Shown: positions 1-5,712 of the stretch, piece after piece
Layout: each line of letters begins with the position of its first letter
Numbering within the stretch: the stretch's first letter is position 1
Assembly (NCBI GenBank): GCA_011065225.1
Contig: JAAKFC010000066.1
Location: forward strand, 1-7,826
Length of the DNA stretch: 7,826 nucleotides
Direction of reading: 5' to 3'
Source of the DNA: Chlamydiota bacterium
GTDB lineage: Bacteria > Chlamydiota > Chlamydiia > Chlamydiales > Rhabdochlamydiaceae
Program-made: the position numbers and the translations under genes
Notes under the pieces: generated by a model
Told to the model about the DNA's origin: nothing
The model's database searches: none
The model's input: the letters and a program-made list of their open reading frames with translations, nothing else

Positions 1-1
1 A

Positions 2-772
2 CGTCTTTTTTTTGGTTTTTCAGTCGATGCCCCTTGGCCGACGTCATATCCAAAGGGACGAATCATTGAAGAATCCGCGCGACATCTCACTCTAGCATTC
101 TTGGGCAACCGCCCTTTTGATGAAAAAGCACTCTCTGACTTCCCAAAGCCTGAATTTCCTATTGGTCCTGTTGGGGTCTGTGACAAACTCCTCTTTTTGC
201 CAGATCTCAAACCCCGAGTCGTATCCAACCAAGTTCACTGGCTAACCGATGGAGAAAAGATTGGAACCTACCAAGAAAAAGTACTCGATTGGCTTGAAAA
301 TTTGGGATATCCCGTCGATCGTCGTCCCTTCTTATCCCATATCACTCTTGCACGCACCCCCTTTGTAGAAAAAGAGTGGGAAGAGGTTTTTGAGCCATTG
401 CCAGTAATGATCACCGGGATTCATCTTTATGAGAGCATTGGAAATTTGAGCTACCCTTCCATCTGGGAACTTCCCCTCATTTGCGCCTTTGAAGAATTCG
501 AACACACAGCCGACATTGGTTTTTATGTTCACGGTCAAAACTACCGGGAACTTTACCTTCATGGCGCACTGGCCATGAGTTTTAAATTTCCCCATTTTAT
601 CACCTATCTCCAAGATAGCGAAATAACCGATCTTCATGCAGTCGTACGAGCCCTAAATCAAATGATTACGAAATCCGATCAAGAGATCGGTTGCCCTTTT
701 AAAGCCGTTAGCTATCATGGGAAACTCACGGAGGAAAAACCTTTAAAATGGGAAATGATTGTTGATGTTTAA
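2..772 (+). CDS. ThpR-like 2H phosphoesterase fused to a compact archease domain (5' end outside window)
   Basis: The reading frame is open from base 2, so the start lies at least two codons upstream; internal TTG 101 should not be used as a start because it discards the first catalytic motif. Numbering from base 2, residues 1-6 (RLFFGF) resemble the first strand of ThpR / 2'-5' RNA ligase proteins. The two catalytic HxT motifs are RHLTLAFLG (H28, T30) and SHITLARTP (H113, T115). By family knowledge this domain hydrolyses RNA 2',3'-cyclic phosphate to a 2'-phosphate, and may also ligate 2'-5' in vitro. From about residue 160 the chain becomes archease: FEEFEHTADIG (H168, T169, D171), then KAVSYHG and a terminal IVDV, both archease hallmarks. 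Archease activates RtcB and helps its guanylylation. The archease part is only about 97 residues against a usual 140. The stop overlaps rtcB, which supports a joint role in RNA end repair. The domain calls are firm; the reaction of the fused protein is inferred. Confidence 0.85.
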   Translation, partial: RLFFGFSVDAPWPTSYPKGRIIEESARHLTLAFLGNRPFDEKALSDFPKPEFPIGPVGVCDKLLFLPDLKPRVVSNQVHWLTDGEKIGTYQEKVLDWLENLGYPVDRRPFLSHITLARTPFVEKEWEEVFEPLPVMITGIHLYESIGNLSYPSIWELPLICAFEEFEHTADIGFYVHGQNYRELYLHGALAMSFKFPHFITYLQDSEITDLHAVVRALNQMITKSDQEIGCPFKAVSYHGKLTEEKPLKWEMIVDV

Positions 773-2192
773 GCTCAAAAAAATTGGCCCAGCAACCTAT
801 TTAATGGAAAAAGAGGAGGGAATGCTCGTTCCTGGTCTCATCATTGCAACAGAAGAGATCATGACGGAGATTGATTTTGAAAGACCTCTTGAGCAAGTCC
901 GCAATGTGGCTTTTTTGCCAGGGATTGTGGGGCATAGCATCGCCATGCCCGACATCCATTGGGGATATGGCTTTCCAATTGGCGGTGTTGCCGCAATAGA
1001 TCCTGAAAGTGGAGTCATCAGTCCTGGCGGTGTGGGCTATGACATCAACTGTGGAGTGCGTCTCGCGATAATCCCTGAAACCCTCTCATGCATCGAAGGG
1101 GCCCATGGCGAAAAACTCTTAAAACGGATCTTTGAACTTGTCCCTTCAGGAGTGGGGCGTGGGCACAAAAAAACACGCGGTCTTTCCGAGCGCGATTATG
1201 AAGAAATTGCCAGCAAAGGAGTGCGCTTTGCTATTGAACAGGGGCATGGCTTTCCAGAAGATCTAGAGCACATTGAGAGCAATGGGCTCATCGAAGAAGC
1301 CGATATTTCGGCCGTATCGGCAGTGACGAAGGAACGTGGGAAAAACCAGCTCGGCACAATCGGTTCGGGAAATCACTTTGTCGAAATCGGTGAAATAGAA
1401 GAGATCTATCACCCTGAAATTGCAAAAGCATGGGGTGTTGAAAAAGGGCAACTATATCTTCTCATCCATTCGGGATCACGCGGTTTTGGTCATCAAGTTT
1501 GTCAAGATACTCTCGATGATTTTATGGGCAAAGGCTATGCTAAAGATCTTCCTGATCCGCAGTTGGTTTCAGCGCCTATCCAAAGCCAAGATGGGCAAGA
1601 GTACTTCCGCGGCATGGCAATGGCTGCCAATTTTGCCTTCAACAACCGGCAGACCATCCTCCATGAAGTACGTCAAGCTTTTAAAGACATCTTAGGTATT
1701 GCCCCTGAAAAAATTCGCCTTCTCTACGATGTCTGTCACAATATTGCCAAATTTGAAACTCATGAAGTAGAAGGGGAAAAACGGCGCCTTTGCGTCCATC
1801 GCAAAGGGGCAACAAGAGCCTATGGTCCTGGTGCCGAAGAGCTCAACCCCATCTTTAAAAAAACCGGCCAACCCGTTCTCGTACCAGGTGATATGGGAAG
1901 GGCCAGCCACCTCATGGTGGGCATGGCCAATCCCATCACTTTTTGCAGTTCTTGCCACGGAGCCGGAAGAGCTCGTAGCCGCGTCAAATCTTCCAAAAGT
2001 TGGAAGGGAAGAGATATCTTCGATTATATGGAGAAACAGGGGGTCACAGTCATGGCCACCTCGGGCCGAACCGTTTCTGAAGAGATGCCTGACGCCTATA
2101 AGGACGTCGACAAAGTCGTCGACGCCGTCGAGGAAGCAAAACTAGCGGGGAAGGTCGCTCGCTTGAAGCCTCGTCTCGTCATCAAGGGATAA
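765..2192 (+). CDS. rtcB: RNA-splicing ligase RtcB (archease-dependent type)
   Basis: This 475-residue protein joins RNA 3'-phosphate or 2',3'-cyclic phosphate ends to 5'-OH ends using GTP and Mn2+, in tRNA splicing or RNA repair. Family residues are all visible, numbered from ATG 765: GGVGYDINCG supplies metal ligands D93 and C96; GSGNHFVE supplies N203 and H204; HSGSRGFGH supplies H235; YDVCHNIAK supplies H325; and SSCHGAGR supplies H398, the expected GMP-accepting histidine. The C-terminus ends PRLVIKG with the usual penultimate lysine. The length matches the roughly 480-residue archaeal-type proteins rather than the shorter E. coli form, which fits the archease encoded just upstream. ATG 765 was chosen over TTG 759 and TTG 762; it overlaps the upstream stop by 8 bp (ATGTTTAA) and no good Shine-Dalgarno sequence is near, so translational coupling is likely. 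Confidence 0.96.
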   Translation: MFKLKKIGPATYLMEKEEGMLVPGLIIATEEIMTEIDFERPLEQVRNVAFLPGIVGHSIAMPDIHWGYGFPIGGVAAIDPESGVISPGGVGYDINCGVRLAIIPETLSCIEGAHGEKLLKRIFELVPSGVGRGHKKTRGLSERDYEEIASKGVRFAIEQGHGFPEDLEHIESNGLIEEADISAVSAVTKERGKNQLGTIGSGNHFVEIGEIEEIYHPEIAKAWGVEKGQLYLLIHSGSRGFGHQVCQDTLDDFMGKGYAKDLPDPQLVSAPIQSQDGQEYFRGMAMAANFAFNNRQTILHEVRQAFKDILGIAPEKIRLLYDVCHNIAKFETHEVEGEKRRLCVHRKGATRAYGPGAEELNPIFKKTGQPVLVPGDMGRASHLMVGMANPITFCSSCHGAGRARSRVKSSKSWKGRDIFDYMEKQGVTVMATSGRTVSEEMPDAYKDVDKVVDAVEEAKLAGKVARLKPRLVIKG

Positions 2193-2300
2193 CTCTATCA
2201 TCTCAGAGACCTTAGGTGGATTATTTACTTCTTCGATAGCCTCATGCGAGGAAAATATCATAAAAGCAAAAAACAGCAAAAGATTGTTTATTAATATCAT
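2142..2300 (-). CDS. Small ORF with signal-peptide-like N-terminus, 52 aa, unknown function
   Basis: I do not recognise this protein. The frame begins ATG ATA TTA ATA AAC AAT and runs 52 codons to TAG. The first 18 residues (MILINNLLLFFAFMIFSS) form a hydrophobic stretch like a short signal peptide or a single membrane anchor, followed by an acidic tail rich in Glu and Asp with a PPK turn. A textbook AGGAG lies seven bases upstream and a possible extended -10 element sits just beyond it, unusual for a chance ORF. It follows the K+-channel-like gene on the same strand after 63 bp, and its last 51 bases lie antisense to the end of rtcB. It may be a genuine small exported peptide, or the surviving 5' end of a longer gene truncated where rtcB now abuts. 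Start signals are seen; expression is inferred. Confidence 0.5.
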   Translation of the reverse strand: MILINNLLLFFAFMIFSSHEAIEEVNNPPKVSEMIELSLDDETRLQASDLPR

Positions 2301-2307
2301 AAAAAAA

Positions 2308-2313
2308 CTCCTA
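2308..2313 (-). promoter_or_regulatory. Strong Shine-Dalgarno (TAGGAG) of the small ORF
   Basis: On the minus strand TAGGAG is followed by seven T residues and then ATG at 2300, a near-ideal site and spacing. It is the main reason to believe the short reading frame, since most other genes in this window have weak sites and rely on overlap. Confidence 0.65.
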
Positions 2314-2320
2314 AATTGGA

Positions 2321-2335
2321 ATTCTAATTCTATCA
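2321..2335 (-). promoter_or_regulatory. Possible extended -10 promoter for the small ORF
   Basis: Read on the minus strand the sequence is TGATAGAAT followed directly by TTAGAAT, so an extended -10 (TG-n-TAGAAT, five of six matches to TATAAT) is followed by a second copy. A weak -35-like TTGAGA lies at 2352-2347, but its spacing to the first hexamer is only 14. Transcription from here would give a leader of about 20 bases holding the Shine-Dalgarno site. The segment is AT-rich, so chance matches are likely. Confidence 0.3.
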
Positions 2336-2363
2336 GAAGAGATATTTCTCAAAAATATATATT

Positions 2364-3074
2364 TTATTTTGATTTGGGTTGACTTTGAGCTTGGGCCCTA
2401 CGAGCATAGACTGAAACCATACGGGCGACTAAGATAGCCAGATAGAATTGCCCAACAAGACCTTCTGAGACAGCAAACATCTGCCCGACGTCACCAGCTG
2501 GCGTGATATCACCATATCCAATTGCAAGCAAAGTAATGAAACTGAAATAGACCATTTCCGCGTGGTAATGACCATGAGGAAAAAGTGCGGCTTTTTCCGC
2601 AAGGCCATTGAATGATCCCGGATGAGTAAGCTGCATGAGTGTATAGACAATTGCAAAGGCAAAACCGATCATGAAATACACACAGATGGTACCTCGCAGA
2701 ATATCTGCCGTTACCTTTCCTAAAAGTACACGACTGAGAAGAGAAAAGATCGAAAAAACGAGAAAAACCAAAGAGGATGCAAGTCCTGCAATGAAGAGCC
2801 ATTCTGAGAGCTCAAACAAACTCCACCAATTCAAAATGAACGTGGGAATGCCCAATACCAACGCCAAAACTTTTACTGTAGGTGTATGATGGCAATTAAA
2901 AATCGCTGCAAGCAACACTCCGGTAAAAAACAGATGCCAGATAGTGATGTAATTAACCCCTATATCGTAGGGACGGAAGATGAATAACAAAATGAGAAAA
3001 ATCAGAAGCTGTTTGAAATCCCCAACAAGGAAACGTTTACTCAAATGGGAAAATTTCGAAAAAAAGGTCTTCAT
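2364..3074 (-). CDS. K+-channel-like membrane protein, six-segment, no voltage sensor
   Basis: This 236-residue inner-membrane protein has hydrophobic segments near residues 22-40, 44-60, 66-84, 92-116 and 127-148, then a re-entrant pore loop and a last helix at about 203-222. The pore carries the filter TLLAIGYGDITP (residues 181-192), which identifies the Ion_trans_2 / K+ channel pore family. The usual TVGYG core is AIGYG here, so the threonine lining the innermost ion site is alanine. No arginine-rich S4 helix and no cytosolic RCK domain are visible; the C-terminus is a short basic Gln/Ser/Lys tail. Selective K+ passage is inferred from the family. ATG 3074 lies 9 bp after the stop of the acetyltransferase gene; AGAAGG sits only one base before ATG, too close for a classical site, so coupling to the upstream gene is likely. 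Confidence 0.85.
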   Translation of the reverse strand: MKTFFSKFSHLSKRFLVGDFKQLLIFLILLFIFRPYDIGVNYITIWHLFFTGVLLAAIFNCHHTPTVKVLALVLGIPTFILNWWSLFELSEWLFIAGLASSLVFLVFSIFSLLSRVLLGKVTADILRGTICVYFMIGFAFAIVYTLMQLTHPGSFNGLAEKAALFPHGHYHAEMVYFSFITLLAIGYGDITPAGDVGQMFAVSEGLVGQFYLAILVARMVSVYARRAQAQSQPKSK

Positions 3075-3083
3075 ACCTTCTGA

Positions 3084-3629
3084 TTAGCAAACAGCACTAT
3101 CTTGGTCAACACTAAAGAAATAGCTCTTGAAATCGGTACCAGGATAGATCTCTTCTCCACGAAAGCGCATACCCACTTTTTTGAGAATCTTTTGCGATAC
3201 AATATTTTCTTTGCATGTCACACCGATAATCGTATCTAGTTGCAAGTTCTCGAATCCCCATTTTAGAAGAGCTCTTGCTATCTCTGTTGCAAAACCTTTC
3301 CCCCAAAACTTTTGATGTAAAAGATAGCCGACTTCCACATCAGGATAGTCATGCTGATAGGCCGGATGCACAAGACATCCTCTCCCTATATGTTCATCTG
3401 ATTTTTTTTCAAAAACATCAACATTTCCAAAGCCAAATGTTTCCCAATGTTTTTGATTTTTGAGAAAGGTCTTATAAGCTTCCTCACACTCCAGCGTTTT
3501 ACCATTTCTAATATAACGCATTACCATTGGATCAGCAAAAAGCAGCGCTGTCATATCTATATTCTCTTCTTTCGGCTCTTCGAGAAGAAGTCGGGATGTT
3601 TCTAAGAATTTATTGCTTTTTTTCAGCAT
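3084..3629 (-). CDS. GNAT-family N-acetyltransferase, RimJ/RimL type
   Basis: From ATG 3629 the protein has 181 residues. It shows the RimJ/RimL-like layout: an N-terminal ETSRLLLEEP strand (residues 10-19), a central VEVGYLL strand (99-104), the acetyl-CoA pyrophosphate loop QKFWGKGFATE (106-116), and the late CKENIVSQKILKKVGM helix (139-154) typical of motif B. It should transfer acetyl from acetyl-CoA to an amine, either a protein N-terminus or a small molecule; the substrate cannot be read from sequence. The start is uncertain: ATG 3629 overlaps the end of the DUF502 gene by 20 bp, while an in-frame GTG at 3647 would add six residues. Neither has a Shine-Dalgarno site, so translation probably depends on ribosomes finishing the upstream gene. 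It sits between two membrane-protein genes in an apparent operon. Confidence 0.88.
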   Translation of the reverse strand: MLKKSNKFLETSRLLLEEPKEENIDMTALLFADPMVMRYIRNGKTLECEEAYKTFLKNQKHWETFGFGNVDVFEKKSDEHIGRGCLVHPAYQHDYPDVEVGYLLHQKFWGKGFATEIARALLKWGFENLQLDTIIGVTCKENIVSQKILKKVGMRFRGEEIYPGTDFKSYFFSVDQDSAVC

Positions 3630-4206
3630 TTTTTTGGTTTTTGCCACTGATCATACCAGCGGTGACCATAAAACGCATGCCTTGTTCTACGGTCATATCG
3701 ATCAGTTTAATCTTTGATCTAGGAACAGTTGCTGTAAAGCCTCCAATTTGATAACTAAAAGGAATAAAAATTGCCACATCATCTTCGCCTGCAAAACCTT
3801 CAGGCAGATCAGAAAAATCCTCCCGAGTCATGATAGCTAAAAAACACAGTCCCCCCACTTCGACTTGCACCATCTTTCCTCTTTTTTCCTTATCCTTGGG
3901 CTGAAAATAACTCATCATGTCCCCAATGGAATTATAAATAGTTTTGAATAGAGGGATGCGAACAAAAAGTTTATCCATCCACCCAGTCATTTTTTGGATC
4001 AAGAAGTTATTGACAATGATCCCAAAGAAAAAGATGAAAATAATGGCAACGAGAAGCCCCATTCCAGGAAAATAATATTCTCCGGCAAGCCATTCCAACG
4101 GAACGCGGAAAACACTTTCCAGTGTCCCCAAAAGCCAAATGATAATGGCAATACTGATCGCAACTGGAGCTAAAGCAATCAGCCCACGTTTAAAAATTTT
4201 TCCCAT
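3610..4206 (-). CDS. DUF502 family membrane protein
   Basis: A 198-residue protein with two membrane helices, at about residues 8-28 and 48-70, separated by a short loop, then a cytoplasmic or periplasmic domain. DUF502 features are the RIPLFKTIYNSIGD segment (83-96) after the second helix, the FIPFSYQIGGFTATVPRSKI strand region (147-166), and LIDMTVEQGMRFMVTAG (168-184), the family's closing motif. The tail is lysine-rich. The biochemical role of DUF502 is not established to my knowledge, so none is assigned. It is the first gene of the minus-strand run, followed by an acetyltransferase and a channel-like protein. The start at ATG 4206 follows the family N-terminus closely; the preceding bases carry no Shine-Dalgarno site, suggesting a very short or leaderless mRNA. 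Confidence 0.88.
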   Translation of the reverse strand: MGKIFKRGLIALAPVAISIAIIIWLLGTLESVFRVPLEWLAGEYYFPGMGLLVAIIFIFFFGIIVNNFLIQKMTGWMDKLFVRIPLFKTIYNSIGDMMSYFQPKDKEKRGKMVQVEVGGLCFLAIMTREDFSDLPEGFAGEDDVAIFIPFSYQIGGFTATVPRSKIKLIDMTVEQGMRFMVTAGMISGKNQKNAEKKQ

Positions 4207-4264
4207 AAATTAGCAATATGGTTATACAGGTGATAAATTGCAACTTTTTACTCGGGAGGAACCT
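4207..4264. promoter_or_regulatory. Divergent promoter region between DUF502 and the histone operon
   Basis: These 58 bp are the only untranscribed-looking spacer between the two divergent gene runs, so both promoters should lie here or just inside the genes. On the minus strand TTGCAA (4243-4238) and CATATT (4220-4215) are 17 bases apart, a 4/6 plus 4/6 match to sigma70 hexamers; TATAAC (4226-4221) is an alternative -10. On the plus strand TTAGCA (4210-4215) and GATAAA (4232-4237) are 16 apart, again weak. Inverted GCAAT (4213-4217) and ATTGC (4237-4241) flank the middle and could be an operator half-site pair or chance. Location is well supported by context; the hexamers are not. Confidence 0.4.
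4254..4260 (+). promoter_or_regulatory. Shine-Dalgarno of the histone gene (GGGAGGA)
   Basis: GGGAGGA followed by ACCT and ATG 4265 is the strongest plus-strand ribosome site in the window. It decides ATG 4265 as the start over the in-frame TTG at 4238, which lies upstream of the site and would add nine residues absent from histone-fold proteins. Confidence 0.75.
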
Positions 4265-4447
4265 ATGAGTGACACTCTTGTTGTCGTTAGTAAAATCAAA
4301 GCTTTTGTCAAGAAAAAATCGCAAATGAATACTTCATCATCTGCTATGCCTGCTTTGACAAAAGTCGTCGAAGAAGCTTGCGTTAAAGCAATCGAAAAAG
4401 CACGCAGCGATGGTCGAAAAACGGTGATGGATCGCGACTTCGAATGA
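4265..4447 (+). CDS. Single-domain bacterial histone-fold protein, 60 aa
   Basis: The 60-residue product has the size and pattern of minimal bacterial histones such as the Bdellovibrio protein HBb (Bd0055). The segment LVVVSKIKAFVKKKS (5-19) fits helix 1, SSSAMPALTKVVEEACVKAIEKARSDG (24-50) fits the long central helix 2, and GRKTVMDRDF (50-59) gives the loop-2 and helix-3 signature R-x-T-V-x3-D (R51, T53, D58) that archaeal and bacterial histones use for the Arg-Thr pair and salt bridge. It is basic in helix 1 and would be expected to dimerise and bind DNA in the nucleoid; whether it wraps, bends or coats DNA cannot be told. It is the first gene of a four-gene overlapping run, its stop sharing ATGA with the first transporter. 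It might instead be a histone-fold regulator of this operon. Assignment rests on my motif reading, not a search. Confidence 0.78.
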   Translation: MSDTLVVVSKIKAFVKKKSQMNTSSSAMPALTKVVEEACVKAIEKARSDGRKTVMDRDFE

Positions 4448-5712
4448 AGAAGCCTTTTCACCCAATGAAATGGGCCATCTGGGGCCTTGCCGCATTTTTT
4501 TACTTTTATGAGTATTTTTTGCGGGTAGCACCCGGTGTGATGGTTCCTGAGCTCATGAGCGCCTTTTCTGTCAATGCGACAGCAATTGGCGCTCTGTCTG
4601 GATTCTACTTTTATATTTATGCTCCCATGCAATTACCAGTAGGAATCTTGACTGACCGGTATGGCGCACGCAAACTTCTCGCCATTGCTGCTTTTGTTGC
4701 TGGTATGGGAGCCATTTTCTTTTCCATCTCCTCTTATTTTTGGATCGCTGCTTTCGGTCGTATTTTAATGGGTATAGGATCCTCTTTTGGCTTCGTTGGG
4801 CTTGTCTATATTTGTTCCCACTGGTTTGAAAAGAAAAAAAGAGGGATCTTGCTAGGTTTGGGAAGTTCTATTGGTATGCTAGGAGCCGTCATGGGTGAAG
4901 GTCCCTTACGTAAAATGATAGATGCTTTTGGATGGCGCTCTGTGAATATTCAACTTGGAGTTTTGGGATTTTTTTTAGCAGCTCTCATATTCTTGACTGT
5001 ACGCAATGAGCCTCCCGAGATGGCTGAATATGATAAAAAAGTTAAAAAGCCCACTGAAAAAATTTTTGCAAATCTGAAGATGGTTTGCAAAAATAGCCAT
5101 TCTTGGATTAATGCGATAGCCAGCCTCTTTCTCTACATATCGACTCCCGGTTTTGCTGCACTATGGGGTATTTCTTTTATTCATTCCATCTATGGTATTT
5201 CGACAGAACTTTCCGGTTTTGCTGTCTCCATGATTTTTATTGGTTGGGCCTTTGGGGGACCAATCATTGGCAGTATCTCTGATAAGTTCCAGCAAAAAAA
5301 AAAACTTTTGGCCATTGCAGCGCTTGCTGGAGCCTTCTTGATGGGAATCATCGTCTATGTGCCAAATCTTCCACTCTTTACCCTTTTTACCCTCTTTTTT
5401 CTCGTCGGGTTCATTTCGGGCGCCCAACTCTTGAATTATAGCTACTCCATCGACATCCATCCCGAGCATATCAAGGGAACTGCTACTGCCTTTACAAATT
5501 TTATGGTGATTGCTGGTGCAGCACTCATACAGCCTTTTATTGGATATTTGCTTGATCTCAATTGGACAGGACAAATGGCAAATGGGATTCGCACCTATTC
5601 CCCCGAAGCATACAAAATTGCAATGAGTTGTTTTCCCCTCGCATTTCTTCTTTCCTTCGTGTTTACTTTATTTTTGAAAGAAATACCCCCTAAACCACTA
5701 TGGCAAAAGTAA
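4444..5712 (+). CDS. MFS transporter, 12-TM (first of tandem pair)
   Basis: A 422-residue major facilitator superfamily carrier of the inner membrane with two six-helix halves. Motif A between helices 2 and 3 is GILTDRYGARK (67-77, with D71, R72, G74, R76). Helix 1 carries the charged FYEYFLRV (21-28; E23, R27), which probably lies in the transport path. A basic central loop follows RNEPPEMAEYDKK near residue 190. The second half includes FIGWAFGGPIIGSISDKFQQKKK, the degenerate second motif A. The substrate is unknown; sugar-acid, amino-acid or host-metabolite uptake are all possible. Its ATG overlaps the histone stop as ATGA, so it should be translated by reinitiation. It contains an 11-A run at about 5294-5304 encoding part of QKKK. 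Confidence 0.93.
   Translation: MKKPFHPMKWAIWGLAAFFYFYEYFLRVAPGVMVPELMSAFSVNATAIGALSGFYFYIYAPMQLPVGILTDRYGARKLLAIAAFVAGMGAIFFSISSYFWIAAFGRILMGIGSSFGFVGLVYICSHWFEKKKRGILLGLGSSIGMLGAVMGEGPLRKMIDAFGWRSVNIQLGVLGFFLAALIFLTVRNEPPEMAEYDKKVKKPTEKIFANLKMVCKNSHSWINAIASLFLYISTPGFAALWGISFIHSIYGISTELSGFAVSMIFIGWAFGGPIIGSISDKFQQKKKLLAIAALAGAFLMGIIVYVPNLPLFTLFTLFFLVGFISGAQLLNYSYSIDIHPEHIKGTATAFTNFMVIAGAALIQPFIGYLLDLNWTGQMANGIRTYSPEAYKIAMSCFPLAFLLSFVFTLFLKEIPPKPLWQK

Noticed and set aside
101..772. TTG 101 as the start of the first gene
   Set aside because: The same frame is open to base 2 and the upstream residues include RLFFGF and the first HxT catalytic motif, so the gene begins outside the window.
2104..2132. 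Clustered GTCGAC palindromes near the rtcB end
   Set aside because: They encode the ordinary acidic-basic helix DVDKVVDAVEE and form only a short imperfect stem.
1420..2145. Long alternative-frame ORFs across rtcB on both strands
   Set aside because: They lack ribosome sites and recognisable domains, and lie wholly inside the strongly conserved rtcB frame.
2195..2211. CTCTATCATCTCAGAG-like inverted repeat after rtcB as a terminator
   Set aside because: Arms are only four bases and no T-run follows.
2352..2365. AAAATATATATTTT palindrome after the channel gene as a terminator
   Set aside because: The stem has no G-C pairs and no following U-tract on the minus strand, so it is unlikely to terminate transcription.
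4238..4264. In-frame TTG 4238 start for the histone gene
   Set aside because: The GGGAGGA site lies between TTG 4238 and ATG 4265, and the extra residues do not belong to a histone fold.
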